NCBI RefSeq assembly: GCF_037911135.1
Contig: NZ_JBBLYU010000001.1
Coordinates: 124,001-188,000, forward strand
Source of the DNA: Phaeobacter sp. A36a-5a
GTDB lineage: Bacteria; Pseudomonadota; Alphaproteobacteria; Rhodobacterales; Rhodobacteraceae
DNA length: 64,000 nucleotides
Reading direction: 5' to 3'
The position numbers and the translations under genes are program-made. Positions 27,619 to 36,429 of this stretch are shown here, piece by piece (within the stretch, counting starts at the first letter, position 1; the number at the start of each line of letters is the position of its first letter). The notes beneath the pieces are model-generated. The model saw nothing but the letters and a program-made list of their open reading frames with translations, was not told where the DNA came from and ran no database searches.

Positions 27619-27816
27619 ATGCCAGTGTTGATCCTCTTTCTGTTGCTCGGTGTCCTTGGATATTTCCTTTGGCGCCACAATACATCCACCCTCAGCCGGG
27701 ATTGTCGCTGGCGTCAGGAAAAGTCGGCGAGCCAGTGGCGCTGTGCATCCTGTGGTGCCGTCCAACCAGGAGACGGGGTGCCGCGTGCATGCCTCAGACC
27801 CCGAAATACCGGGTAA
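27619..27816 (+). CDS. Small membrane-anchored CxxC protein
   Basis: A 65-residue protein with one N-terminal hydrophobic helix (MPVLILFLLLGVLGYFLW) and a short tail CRWRQEKSASQWRCASCGAV with a further Cys near the end. The CxxC beside CGA suggests a half zinc ribbon. Similar short proteins with the CRWR...W-C-CGA pattern are, from memory, common in Rhodobacterales. It lies 121 bp after sdhB. Function is unknown. Confidence 0.6.
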   Translation: MPVLILFLLLGVLGYFLWRHNTSTLSRDCRWRQEKSASQWRCASCGAVQPGDGVPRACLRPRNTG

Positions 27817-28042
27817 GTGTTGCAATAGGCGCATGGCTGAAATCTGATCAAATCCCCCATGAAAATAAGGGCTTCAGTGGCCCAGAAAACTCTTGATCGA
27901 CTCGTGTGTTTGGTAGATATGGCGGACAGACGCCAACGCACGCGCCTCTGTCCCAAGGGTTATCCCCCATGGTTACGTAGCGACGGTAACGTCTCTGATT
28001 GAAGTGAGCGGTCATAGATGGCCGGGTCTTTTGGAGATGACC

Positions 28043-29218
28043 ATGAACGCAAACGTAACCGGGCAACTTGCCCGTCAAGATGCTATTGTCCCCGTTTCTC
28101 GCCACCTGTCCTATATCGCACAGACCGCGTTTGACCGCCCGACACTGGTGATTGACAGCCAAGCTGTTGCCCGGCAATACGCCGCCCTGGCCCAAGGCCT
28201 TGGGCGTGCCCGAATCCACTATGCGGTAAAAGCCAATCCAGAAGCGCAGATTCTGCGCCGGCTCACCACTATGGGGGCAAATTTCGATGCGGCCAGCCGC
28301 GCCGAGATTGAAATGTGTCTGGCTGCAGGCGCAAGGCCTGGCCAGATTTCCTTCGGCAACACGATCAAACGGCCGAGCGATATCGCCTTTGCTCATGAGA
28401 TCGGGATCACCCATTTCGCGGTTGATGCCTTGGCCGAGCTGGACAAGCTGGCCGCCCATGCGCCTGGTGCCCATGTCTGCATCCGCCTGCTGGTCGAAGC
28501 CACCGGGGCGGATTGGCCGCTCAGCCGCAAGTTCGGCTGCTCCAGTGCGATGGCGCTTAGCCTGATGGACCGCGCCCGCGAGGTTGGGTTGATTGTCTCC
28601 GGCGTATCCTTCCACGTTGGCTCGCAAACCCGCGAGCCGCAGATGTGGGCTGGCACGCTTGATCAGGTCGCCCAGGTTTGGCAGGCCGCAAAATCCGCCG
28701 GTCATGAGCTGACCCTTCTGAACATCGGTGGCGGTTTCCCGGCGAGCTACGGCACCGAGGTGATGGCCCCTAATCGCTATGCGCAGGAGGTCATGGCGCT
28801 CGTGGAGGCACGTTTCCCCGACGCAACCGAGATCATGGCGGAACCCGGTCGTGGCCTGGTGGCTGAGGCTGGCGCGATCGCGGCCGAAGTGTTGCTGGTC
28901 TCGCGCAAGGATGCGCACGATCTGCACCGCTGGGTCTATCTGGATATCGGCAAATTTTCAGGCCTGGCGGAAACCATGGACGAGGCTATCCGCTACCGGA
29001 TCACCACCGATCATGGGGATGAGCAGACCGGCCCCTGCATTCTGGCGGGCCCGTCCTGTGACAGTGCTGATGTGCTCTATGAAAAGCAGCTCTACCAGCT
29101 GCCGCTTGATCTGAAAGCAGGGGATCGCGTTGTGATCCATTCCTGTGGAGCCTATACGACGACCTACGCCTCTGTTGGCTTCAACGGCTTTCCACCGCTC
29201 GATGTGGTGGTGATCTGA
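28043..29218 (+). CDS. Type III PLP-dependent ornithine/lysine decarboxylase
   Basis: From the ATG at 28043 (six bases after GGAG; another ATG is at 28037) the protein has 391 residues. It is an alanine-racemase-fold decarboxylase: the PLP Lys lies in YAVKANPEAQ near residue 62; FHVGSQ, NIGGGFPASYG and EPGRGLVAEAG (phosphate-binding) follow; the C-terminus has AGPSCDSADVLYE, with the catalytic Cys, and FNGFPPL. It should make putrescine and perhaps cadaverine. It is probably a single-gene transcript, with 226 bp upstream that holds no other gene. Confidence 0.88.
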   Translation: MNANVTGQLARQDAIVPVSRHLSYIAQTAFDRPTLVIDSQAVARQYAALAQGLGRARIHYAVKANPEAQILRRLTTMGANFDAASRAEIEMCLAAGARPGQISFGNTIKRPSDIAFAHEIGITHFAVDALAELDKLAAHAPGAHVCIRLLVEATGADWPLSRKFGCSSAMALSLMDRAREVGLIVSGVSFHVGSQTREPQMWAGTLDQVAQVWQAAKSAGHELTLLNIGGGFPASYGTEVMAPNRYAQEVMALVEARFPDATEIMAEPGRGLVAEAGAIAAEVLLVSRKDAHDLHRWVYLDIGKFSGLAETMDEAIRYRITTDHGDEQTGPCILAGPSCDSADVLYEKQLYQLPLDLKAGDRVVIHSCGAYTTTYASVGFNGFPPLDVVVI

Positions 29219-29320
29219 TCTCGGATCTTTAATCAGCAGGGCCTGAGCACCTTGCAATGTCGGCTTGTTTCCGGCGGCTGCATTGGATTTCATGGCGCAA
29301 ACAACAGAGAGGTTTGCGCC

Positions 29321-30196
29321 ATGTCCGCTACTGATTTTCCCGGCACCGAGGCACAGCCTCCCGAAGATGCAGAGCAAAGGCGTGCCGTGGCGCCAGTCAT
29401 CTGCTACCCGAACGAGACATTGCCCAAGCCGGATCTGTCGCGATATGGGACTGCTCGTGAGACGGCGCAGAAAACCGCCGAAGTATTGGTCTCGCCGCGG
29501 GAGGCGGCCTGTTTCAGCGTCGCGGCTGGAAGCTTCTTTCGTATCACCTCGGTCGAGGGGCCGCAGGTCGGGGACCTCAATCTCTGGAACAGTGCTGATC
29601 TGACCGAGCGCTTTTTCTCCGGCAAGACACGTGCGCTGCATGGAACTCATGTAACCACGGGGGAGAGGCTGTGGAGCAGCCTGCCGCATCTGCGTCCGAT
29701 GGCGACCATTGTTGCGGATAGTCTGGGCTGGTATGGGATCGACGGCTATGGCGGCTCGGTTCATGACGTGATCGGCACCCGCTGCGACCCCTATACCGGT
29801 AATCTGCTGTCTGGCGGTCACTATCATCATTGCTGCCATTCCAACCTGACCCGGGCGCTGGCAGATCATCTGGATATGCCACTGGACGCAGCCGAGCCGC
29901 ATATTCACGATGTCCTGAACGTATTCATGTGTACCGGATTTACTCGTGACACCGGGCAGTACTTCATGAAAGCGAGCCCAGTGCGCCCAGGCGACTATCT
30001 TGAGTTTTTTGCGGAAATTGACCTCTTGGGCGCATTGAGCGCCTGTCCGGGAGGCGATTGTGGTGACGAACACACCAGTGACACCGCGTCCTGTCATCCG
30101 TTGTTGATTGAGGTCTTCACCCCCGAAAGCGGTGCATTGGGAGATTGGCGGCCACCTGCGCGCAACGGGTATGACCGTAGTCACGGTCGCGGTTGA
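29321..30196 (+). CDS. DUF1989 family protein (urea carboxylase-associated type)
   Basis: A 291-residue protein from the ATG at 29321; the longer frame upstream lacks family similarity. The DUF1989 core is seen in GSFFRITSVEGPQVGDLNLW, HGTHVTTGERLWSS, DVIGTRCDPYT, HHCCHSNLTRAL and DVLNVFMCTGFT, with Cys and His residues that may bind metal. Members accompany urea carboxylase or amino-acid systems; no such gene is near, so the substrate is open. A strong hairpin follows the stop. Confidence 0.8.
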   Translation: MSATDFPGTEAQPPEDAEQRRAVAPVICYPNETLPKPDLSRYGTARETAQKTAEVLVSPREAACFSVAAGSFFRITSVEGPQVGDLNLWNSADLTERFFSGKTRALHGTHVTTGERLWSSLPHLRPMATIVADSLGWYGIDGYGGSVHDVIGTRCDPYTGNLLSGGHYHHCCHSNLTRALADHLDMPLDAAEPHIHDVLNVFMCTGFTRDTGQYFMKASPVRPGDYLEFFAEIDLLGALSACPGGDCGDEHTSDTASCHPLLIEVFTPESGALGDWRPPARNGYDRSHGRG

Positions 30197-30217
30197 GCCT
30201 GGCTGCTGGCAGAACGA

Positions 30218-30246
30218 AAAAGGCAGCGCGATCGGCGCTGCCTTTT
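30218..30246. terminator. Bidirectional terminator between the DUF1989 gene and deoD
   Basis: AAAAGGCAGCGC (30218-30229) pairs perfectly with GCGCTGCCTTTT (30235-30246), a 12 bp stem with a five-base loop and T tracts on both strands. It lies between the convergent DUF1989 gene and deoD and serves both. Confidence 0.9.
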
Positions 30247-30271
30247 CTATGGGTCTTTGCGATTTCTCAGT

Positions 30272-30976
30272 TCAGGCAAAGGCCGCTTCGAGAGCGATTT
30301 CCACCATGTCGCCGAAACTCCGCTCACGCTGATCGGACGGCAGCGCCTCGCCTGTCCCGAGGTGATCGGATACCGTCAGCACCGCCAGCGCGCGGCGTCC
30401 GTAGCGGGCCGCCAGGGTATAAAGCTCGGCTGCCTCCATCTCGACGCCCAGAATGCCATGACGCACCATCTGCTCGTTCAGGTCCGGTCGCTCGTCATAG
30501 AAAACATCGGATGAGTAGATGCCACCGATATGCGGCGTGAGCTTATGCGCCTCTGCGGCCTTCGCGGCAGCCTGAAGCAGGGACCAGTCGGCACAGGGGG
30601 CAAAATTGACCTCTTTGAAAATCCCACGCGAAGGGGAGCTGACAGTGGTTGCCGTCATGGCGAGGATCACGTCACGGATTTTCACCTTGTCCTGCATTCC
30701 GCCACAGGACCCAATGCGGATCAAGGTTTTGGCGTCGTAGTCACGGATCAGCTCATTCACATAAATAGACAGGGAAGGCATGCCCATTCCGCTGCCTTGA
30801 ATGGTGACCGGATGCCCATTCCAGGTGCCGGTGAAGCCCAGCATTCCGCGCACTTCATTCACGAGGCGGGCATCTTTCAAAAATGTTTCGGCGGCCCATT
30901 TCGCGCGATAGGGATCGCCGGGCAGCAATACCGTTTCGGCAATCTCGCCCTTGGCGGCTCCGATATGAACAGTCAT
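30272..30976 (-). CDS. deoD: Purine nucleoside phosphorylase, DeoD type
   Basis: A 234-residue hexameric-type phosphorylase that splits purine nucleosides into base and (deoxy)ribose-1-phosphate. It begins [20 protein letters not shown] with the phosphate-site [25 protein letters not shown] (nucleoside-binding Met-Glu) and VSDHLGTGE (catalytic Asp) are present. GAGG precedes the start. It lies 23 bases after the H-NS-like gene on the same strand, so the two may be cotranscribed. The nucleoside-type ABC transporter at 42746-47530 may supply substrates, by inference. Confidence 0.93.
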   Translation of the reverse strand: MTVHIGAAKGEIAETVLLPGDPYRAKWAAETFLKDARLVNEVRGMLGFTGTWNGHPVTIQGSGMGMPSLSIYVNELIRDYDAKTLIRIGSCGGMQDKVKIRDVILAMTATTVSSPSRGIFKEVNFAPCADWSLLQAAAKAAEAHKLTPHIGGIYSSDVFYDERPDLNEQMVRHGILGVEMEAAELYTLAARYGRRALAVLTVSDHLGTGEALPSDQRERSFGDMVEIALEAAFA

Positions 30977-30999
30977 ACTTTGTCCTCAACTTCTGGAAA

Positions 31000-31317
31000 T
31001 CAGATTTCCAGATCGGAAATATCAACGCCCGATGTCAGCGCTGCATGGACCCAATGAGGTTTGCGACCGCGACCGGTCCAGGTTTCTTCCGGGTTCTGCG
31101 GGTTGCGGTATTTCGGAGCTGCCTTGGTTTTCTTGGCAGTGCCTCGGTTGTTGCCTGCAATCTCGTCAAGCGAGAAACCATATTTTGCGGCAGCTTCTTC
31201 AGCGGCTTTCAATGCTTCGATGCGCTCGCGCTGCTCGGCTTCTTTCAGTGCCTTTTCGACATTCGCCTGCAATTCCAAAAGCTCTTTTCGTGACATCGTT
31301 GTGAGGTCAACGGCCAT
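31000..31317 (-). CDS. H-NS-like nucleoid-associated protein
   Basis: A 105-residue protein. The N-terminal half is a coiled coil (MSRKELLELQANVEKALKEA), for dimerisation; the C-terminus holds the AT-hook-like core TWTGRGRKPHWV of H-NS family histone-like proteins. The start is taken at 31317 because GGAGAAG lies just before it, within an upstream in-frame ATG at 31329. A perfect 15 bp inverted repeat ends at this ribosome binding site. It probably binds curved or AT-rich DNA and silences genes; targets are unknown. Confidence 0.85.
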   Translation of the reverse strand: MAVDLTTMSRKELLELQANVEKALKEAEQRERIEALKAAEEAAAKYGFSLDEIAGNNRGTAKKTKAAPKYRNPQNPEETWTGRGRKPHWVHAALTSGVDISDLEI

Positions 31318-31326
31318 TTTCTTCTC

Positions 31327-31372
31327 CATAAATGAATGCGCATCGTGATGCTACGAGGCGCATTCATTTATG
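31327..31372 (-). promoter_or_regulatory. Perfect 15 bp inverted repeat at the H-NS-like gene start
   Basis: CATAAATGAATGCGC (31327-31341) is repeated inverted at 31358-31372 with a 16-base spacer. In the minus-strand transcript it would be a 15 bp hairpin whose 3' arm ends at the first G of the GGAG ribosome binding site, ten bases before the start codon. It could be an autoregulatory operator or a translation-control hairpin. Confidence 0.7.
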
Positions 31373-31436
31373 ACCCTATTCCCAAGGTGATTTCACCAAG
31401 AAAATTGTGTCGATTAAATTGATTTGCGAAAATCCG

Positions 31437-33404
31437 CTAATGTGAAGTCGTTTGCGGTTGTTTTGCAAGTTCAACAATATCACCCATGATTGCGTTGAGT
31501 TCGAAATCCTTGGGGGTATAAACACGGGCCACACCCATCTTTTTAAGGCGGTCAGCGTCGTCGTCGGGAATGATTCCACCAACGACAACTGGAATATGCG
31601 ACAGGCCCGCGTCATTCATCCGACCCATCAGCTCCTCAATCAGGGGCAGATGGCTGCCGGAGAGGATGGACATGCCGACCACATGGGCATCGTCCGCCAG
31701 TGCCGATGCTACCAGTTCTTCGGGTGTCATGCGGATCCCATCGTAGGTGATATCCATACCGCAGTCGCGTGCGCGAAAGGCGATTTGTTCGGCGCCGTTG
31801 GAGTGGCCGTCTAGGCCGGGCTTGCCGACGAGGAATTTCAGGCGGCGTCCCAGTTGGTCGCTTACGGCATTGACCTTTTCGCGCAGCTCATCCAGCCCCT
31901 CTGTCTTGTTGGAGGCGGACCCGGACACGCCGGTCGGGCCGCGATATGTGCCGTAGACCTTGCGCATTTCCTCGGCCCATTCGCCGGTGGTGACGCCGAC
32001 CTTGGCCGCGGCAATCGACGGCTCCATGACATTGGCGCCGCTTTGCGCTGCTGCGCGCAGCGCGGCCAGGGCCGATTGCACAGCGTCATTGTCACGCTCG
32101 CCGCGCCAGTCGTTCAGGCGGCTGATCTGCTCCTGCTCCACCGCGGGGTCGACCACCATAATGCCGCCGTCCTCGGTCTGCAGCGGTGATGGCTCGCCCT
32201 CGGTCCATTTGTTGACGCCCACCACGATGGTTTCATTCTTCTCGATCCGGTTCAGCCGGTCGGCATTGGATTCGACAAGTCGGCCCTTCATGTACTCGAT
32301 CGAGGCGACAGCACCGCCCATCGATTCCAGGTTGGCCAGCTCGGCGCGAGCGCCTGCCTTCAGTTCCTCGACCTTGGCATCGACCGTCGGGTTGCCGTCG
32401 AACAGGTCGCCGTATTCCAGCAGGTCGGTCTCATAGGCCAGGATCTGCTGCATCCGCATCGACCATTGCTGATCCCAGGGGCGGGGCAGGCCAAGAGCTT
32501 CGTTCCAGGCGGGCAGCTGCACCGCGCGGGCGCGGGCTTTCTTGGAGAGCGTCACTGCCAGCATCTCGATCAGGATGCGGTAGACGTTGTTTTCCGGCTG
32601 CTGTTCGGTCAGGCCGAGCGAGTTCACCTGCACGCCATAGCGGAAGCGGCGGAACTTGGGGTCCTCGACGCCATAGCGGTCGCGGCAGATCTCGTCCCAC
32701 AGATCGACAAAGGCGCGCATCTTGCACATCTCGGTCACGAACCGGATGCCCGCGTTCACAAAGAAGGAGATGCGTCCGACCATGGCCGGGAAATCCTCCG
32801 GCGCGATGCGCGGTTTCAGCTCGTCCAGCACCGCCTGCGCGGTCGCCAGGGCAAAGGCCAGCTCCTGCTCCGGTGTCGCGCCGGCCTCCTGCAAGTGATA
32901 AGAACACACGTTCATGGGGTTCCACTTGGGCACGTTGGTGTAGCAGTACTCCGCCACATCCGCGATCATCTTGAGGCTGGGCTTGGGCGGGCAGACATAG
33001 GTGCCGCGGCTGAGGTATTCCTTGATCAAGTCGTTTTGCACCGTGCCCTGCAGCTTGGACACATCCGCGCCCTGTTCCTCTGCCACCGCTATATAGAGCG
33101 CCAGCAGCCAGGGAGCCGTGGCGTTGATGGTCATCGAGGTGTTCATCTGCTCCAGCGGGATCTCATTGAACAGGGTCCGCATGTCACCCAGATGGCAAAT
33201 GGGTACTCCGACTTTGCCCACTTCGCCGCGGGCCAGCACGTGGTCGCTGTCATAGCCAGTCTGGGTCGGCAGGTCGAATGCGACCGAGAGGCCGGTCTGC
33301 CCCTTGGCCAGGTTGGCGCGGTACAGCGCGTTGGATGCCGATGCCGTGGAATGGCCGGCATAGGTGCGGATCAGCCAGGGGCGGTCTTTTTGCATCTGCG
33401 GCAT
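31437..33404 (-). CDS. ecm: Ethylmalonyl-CoA mutase
   Basis: A 655-residue adenosylcobalamin-dependent mutase. The barrel domain begins RPWLIRTYAGHSTASASNAL and contains SVAFDLPTQTGYDSDH and NTSMTINATAPWLLALY; the C-terminal B12 domain has the cobalt-ligand motif DGHSNG with His534, then GMSILSGSHLPL. The whole is shorter and distinct from methylmalonyl-CoA mutase large subunits, and matches Ecm, which converts (2R)-ethylmalonyl-CoA to methylsuccinyl-CoA in acetyl-CoA assimilation. ccr lies 1.7 kb away, divergent. Methylmalonyl-CoA mutase is the alternative, less likely given the neighbours. Confidence 0.9.
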   Translation of the reverse strand: MPQMQKDRPWLIRTYAGHSTASASNALYRANLAKGQTGLSVAFDLPTQTGYDSDHVLARGEVGKVGVPICHLGDMRTLFNEIPLEQMNTSMTINATAPWLLALYIAVAEEQGADVSKLQGTVQNDLIKEYLSRGTYVCPPKPSLKMIADVAEYCYTNVPKWNPMNVCSYHLQEAGATPEQELAFALATAQAVLDELKPRIAPEDFPAMVGRISFFVNAGIRFVTEMCKMRAFVDLWDEICRDRYGVEDPKFRRFRYGVQVNSLGLTEQQPENNVYRILIEMLAVTLSKKARARAVQLPAWNEALGLPRPWDQQWSMRMQQILAYETDLLEYGDLFDGNPTVDAKVEELKAGARAELANLESMGGAVASIEYMKGRLVESNADRLNRIEKNETIVVGVNKWTEGEPSPLQTEDGGIMVVDPAVEQEQISRLNDWRGERDNDAVQSALAALRAAAQSGANVMEPSIAAAKVGVTTGEWAEEMRKVYGTYRGPTGVSGSASNKTEGLDELREKVNAVSDQLGRRLKFLVGKPGLDGHSNGAEQIAFRARDCGMDITYDGIRMTPEELVASALADDAHVVGMSILSGSHLPLIEELMGRMNDAGLSHIPVVVGGIIPDDDADRLKKMGVARVYTPKDFELNAIMGDIVELAKQPQTTSH

Positions 33405-33583
33405 GTCGGGCCTCGCGAGTCAGTGTTGCGGTAATTTTATTTCGTCAAGCTGATGTAGACTGCAATTTTAAACCCATGTCAATTCGCTGCGTTGCGGCAT
33501 TTCATGCCAGCTGCTAAATATGGGGCCTCTGCAGATCCGGCAAAGTGCTTGTAATGACAGCAAGCATGGGGAAGGGTCTCAGG

Positions 33584-35038
33584 ATGACGCAGACCGTGGA
33601 ACTCCCGCTTTGGCTTTTTGTGCTTATCGTGCTGTTTGCCGCGATCACCTTTGCCTCGCATTTCCTGTTTCCGTCGGTGCGGTGGTTCTTCCGTCGTCGT
33701 TTGGAGCGGGCTGTGGCGCGGTTGAACCGCCGCCTGGAACGACCAATTCAACCGTTCAAACTGGCACGCCGTTACGACATGATACAGCGGCTGATCTATG
33801 ACCCGCAGGTGGCCCAGGCGATTGCAGACCATGCACGTGCGCAGGGCATTCCCGAAAACGTCGCCTTCGAGGAGGCCCGGCGTTATGCCCGCGAGATCGT
33901 CCCGTCGTTTTCCGCAGTTGCCTATTTCAGCATCGCGATCCGTCTCGCACGGTTTTTGTCCAATGCGATCTATCGTGTTCGCCTCGGTCATCTGGATGAA
34001 GCTGCAGTGAAGGCAATAGACCCTGAGGCGACGGTGGTTTTTGTCATGAATCATCGCTCGAACATGGATTATGTCCTGATCACCTATCTGGTGGCGGACC
34101 GGTCGGCCTTGTCCTATGCGGTGGGTGAATGGGCGCGGGTATGGCCGTTGTCGCGATTGATCCGGGCCATGGGTGCCTATTTTATCCGCCGTAAGTCACG
34201 CAATGACCTCTATCGTCGCGTTCTGGCGACCTATGTGAGGCTGGCGACACAGGGCGGGGTGACCCAGGCGATTTTTCCCGAAGGCGGGTTGAGCCTAGAT
34301 GGCGCTTTGGCACAGCCGAAGGTGGGGCTACTGAAATACATCGTTGACGGTCAGGCGGCACAGGGCGAGGGCGGGCGTGATGTGGTGTTTGTGCCTGTTG
34401 CGCTGAACTACGACCGCGTGCTGGAAGACAAGATCCTGACATCGGCTGCGAAATCCGGTGATCGACGATTCCGCGCACGCATCCATGTGGTGGCGGTTCG
34501 TATGCTGCGTCAGCTGTGGCTATGGGCGACGAGGCGCTACCAGCGATCCGGGTATGCGGCAGTCAGTTTTGGGCGCCCTCTCAGCCTGCGCGACTTTGTT
34601 CTTTGCAGCGGGGGAGAGGACACGCCGACGAGTCTTGCGCAGGAGCTGATGGGTCGTATCGGCGAATGTGTTCCGGTATTGCCGGTGGCCTTGGTCGCCG
34701 CCACTGTGGAGTACCTCCCAAAGGGTCAACAGCCGCTCAGCCGTGCGGATATTGAAGCAGGGATGGACGCGCTGCTGTCTCGATTGCCCTATGCTTATAT
34801 CCATACATCGCGCAACGACCGCGGTTCCGCCGCCGAGTTGGGGCTACGTCAACTGACGATGAGAGGCATCCTGCGACAGACAGCGGGCGGCTACGAGGTG
34901 GTGGCCGACCAACACGATCTGCTTGTCTACTACGCAAATTCAATCCGTCATCTGATCCCGGAGCCTGACACTGACGGGCCAAAAGAGGCTGGTATTGCTG
35001 CAGGTGCAAAGGGTTATTCTGCATCCGCTGGGTCATAA
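33584..35038 (+). CDS. PlsB/PlsC-like glycerol phosphate acyltransferase
   Basis: About 484 residues from the ATG at 33584; several in-frame starts lie up to 39 bases upstream and the true one is not certain (GGGAAGGG favours 33584). One N-terminal membrane helix (LWLFVLIVLFAAITFASHFLF) precedes an acyltransferase domain with the HX4D motif in VMNHRSNMDYVLI, AYFIRRKSRNDLYRRVL and IFPEGGLSLDGA. This order resembles glycerol-3-phosphate acyltransferases of the PlsB group. It lies between ecm and ccr without an obvious pathway link. Confidence 0.8.
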   Translation: MTQTVELPLWLFVLIVLFAAITFASHFLFPSVRWFFRRRLERAVARLNRRLERPIQPFKLARRYDMIQRLIYDPQVAQAIADHARAQGIPENVAFEEARRYAREIVPSFSAVAYFSIAIRLARFLSNAIYRVRLGHLDEAAVKAIDPEATVVFVMNHRSNMDYVLITYLVADRSALSYAVGEWARVWPLSRLIRAMGAYFIRRKSRNDLYRRVLATYVRLATQGGVTQAIFPEGGLSLDGALAQPKVGLLKYIVDGQAAQGEGGRDVVFVPVALNYDRVLEDKILTSAAKSGDRRFRARIHVVAVRMLRQLWLWATRRYQRSGYAAVSFGRPLSLRDFVLCSGGEDTPTSLAQELMGRIGECVPVLPVALVAATVEYLPKGQQPLSRADIEAGMDALLSRLPYAYIHTSRNDRGSAAELGLRQLTMRGILRQTAGGYEVVADQHDLLVYYANSIRHLIPEPDTDGPKEAGIAAGAKGYSASAGS

Positions 35039-35116
35039 AATTACCCAAATCAAATAAATGATGTTGCATTGTTGCTTGGCGGATCTTATTCCCTAGGTAG
35101 CAGCTGCGATTCTGCA

Positions 35117-35125
35117 TTGCGGCAA
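35117..35125. promoter_or_regulatory. TTGCGGCAA palindrome before ccr
   Basis: TTGCGGCAA stands 23 bases before the ccr start. A near copy, TTGCGGTAA, lies at 33426-33434 upstream of ecm. Regulators of the RamB/ScfR/PccR type recognise TTTGCAAA-like sites, so this may be an operator for ethylmalonyl-CoA pathway genes. The motif is short and could be chance. Confidence 0.3.
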
Positions 35126-35148
35126 ACAGCGGAAAAAAGGAGGCCAGC

Positions 35149-36429
35149 ATGGCTTTGGACACGCAGAACGGCGCCCTCTCCTACGAGGCCCCTGAAAAAG
35201 AGCTTTATGAGATCGGTGAACTGCCGCCGATGGGCTATGTGCCACAGAAGATGTATGCTTGGACCATCCGCAAAGAGCGCCATGGCACCCCTGATACTGC
35301 GATGGTGCAGGAAGTGGTCGATGTGCCCGAACTGGACAGCCACGACGTGCTTGTGCTCGTGATGGCGGCGGGTGTGAACTATAACGGTGTGTGGGCGGCT
35401 CTCGGCACACCTATCAGCCCCTTTGATGGTCACGGTGCGCCGTTCCATATTGCCGGTTCCGACGCCTCGGGCATCGTTTGGGCCGTGGGCGACAAGGTTA
35501 AGCGCTGGAAAGTCGGCGACGAGGTGGTCATTCACTGCAATCAGGATGATGGCGACGACGAAGAATGCAACGGTGGCGATCCGATGTACTCTCCCAGCCA
35601 GCGCATCTGGGGGTATGAGACGCCCGACGGCTCCTTTGCGCAGTTCACCAATGTTCAGTCGCAGCAGCTTATGCCCCGCCCCAAGCACCTGACCTGGGAA
35701 GAAAGCGCCTGCTATACGCTGACCCTTGCGACCGCCTACCGGATGCTGTTCGGCCACGAGCCGCACGATCTGAAGCCGGGCCAGAACGTGCTGGTCTGGG
35801 GCGCTTCGGGCGGCCTCGGCTCCTACGCGATCCAGTTGATCAATACGGCTGGTGCAAATGCCATCGGCGTGATCTCGGACGAAAGCAAACGTGATTTTGT
35901 CATGGGGCTGGGCGCCAAGGGTGTGATCAACCGCAAAGACTTTGATTGCTGGGGGCAGTTGCCGACAGTGAACACGCCCGAATATGCCAATTGGTTCAAG
36001 GAAGCCCGTAAGTTCGGCAAGGCTATCTGGGACATCACCGGCAAAGGCGTGAATGTCGACATGGTGTTTGAACATCCGGGCGAAAGCACGTTCCCGGTTT
36101 CGACCTTTGTCTGTAAAAAAGGCGGCATGGTTGTGATCTGCGCAGGCACCACTGGCTATAACCTGACGTTCGATGTGCGTTACATGTGGATGCACCAGAA
36201 GCGTTTGCAGGGCTCGCACTTTGCGCATCTGAAGCAGGCCGCCGCTGCCAACAAGCTGATGGTCGAGCGCCGCCTAGACCCCTGCATGTCGGAGGTGTTC
36301 TCCTGGAACGATCTGCCGGAGGCGCATATGAAGATGCTCCGCAACGAGCACAAGCCGGGTAATATGTCTGTTCTGGTTCAGGCGCCCCGGACCGGTCTGC
36401 GCACACTGGAGGATGTTCTGGCAGGGTAA
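35149..36429 (+). CDS. ccr: Crotonyl-CoA carboxylase/reductase
   Basis: A 426-residue medium-chain dehydrogenase-fold enzyme that reductively carboxylates crotonyl-CoA to (2S)-ethylmalonyl-CoA with NADPH and CO2, the key step of the ethylmalonyl-CoA pathway. MYAWTIRKERHGTPDTAMVQ, VMAAGVNYNGVWAALG, the NADPH loop LVWGASGGLGSYAIQ, FEHPGESTFPVSTFVCKKGG and WMHQKRLQGSHFAHL are hallmark segments of Ccr; the extra CNQDDGDDEECNGGDP loop separates it from ordinary quinone reductases. AAGGAGG precedes the start and a strong terminator follows. Confidence 0.95.
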   Translation: MALDTQNGALSYEAPEKELYEIGELPPMGYVPQKMYAWTIRKERHGTPDTAMVQEVVDVPELDSHDVLVLVMAAGVNYNGVWAALGTPISPFDGHGAPFHIAGSDASGIVWAVGDKVKRWKVGDEVVIHCNQDDGDDEECNGGDPMYSPSQRIWGYETPDGSFAQFTNVQSQQLMPRPKHLTWEESACYTLTLATAYRMLFGHEPHDLKPGQNVLVWGASGGLGSYAIQLINTAGANAIGVISDESKRDFVMGLGAKGVINRKDFDCWGQLPTVNTPEYANWFKEARKFGKAIWDITGKGVNVDMVFEHPGESTFPVSTFVCKKGGMVVICAGTTGYNLTFDVRYMWMHQKRLQGSHFAHLKQAAAANKLMVERRLDPCMSEVFSWNDLPEAHMKMLRNEHKPGNMSVLVQAPRTGLRTLEDVLAG

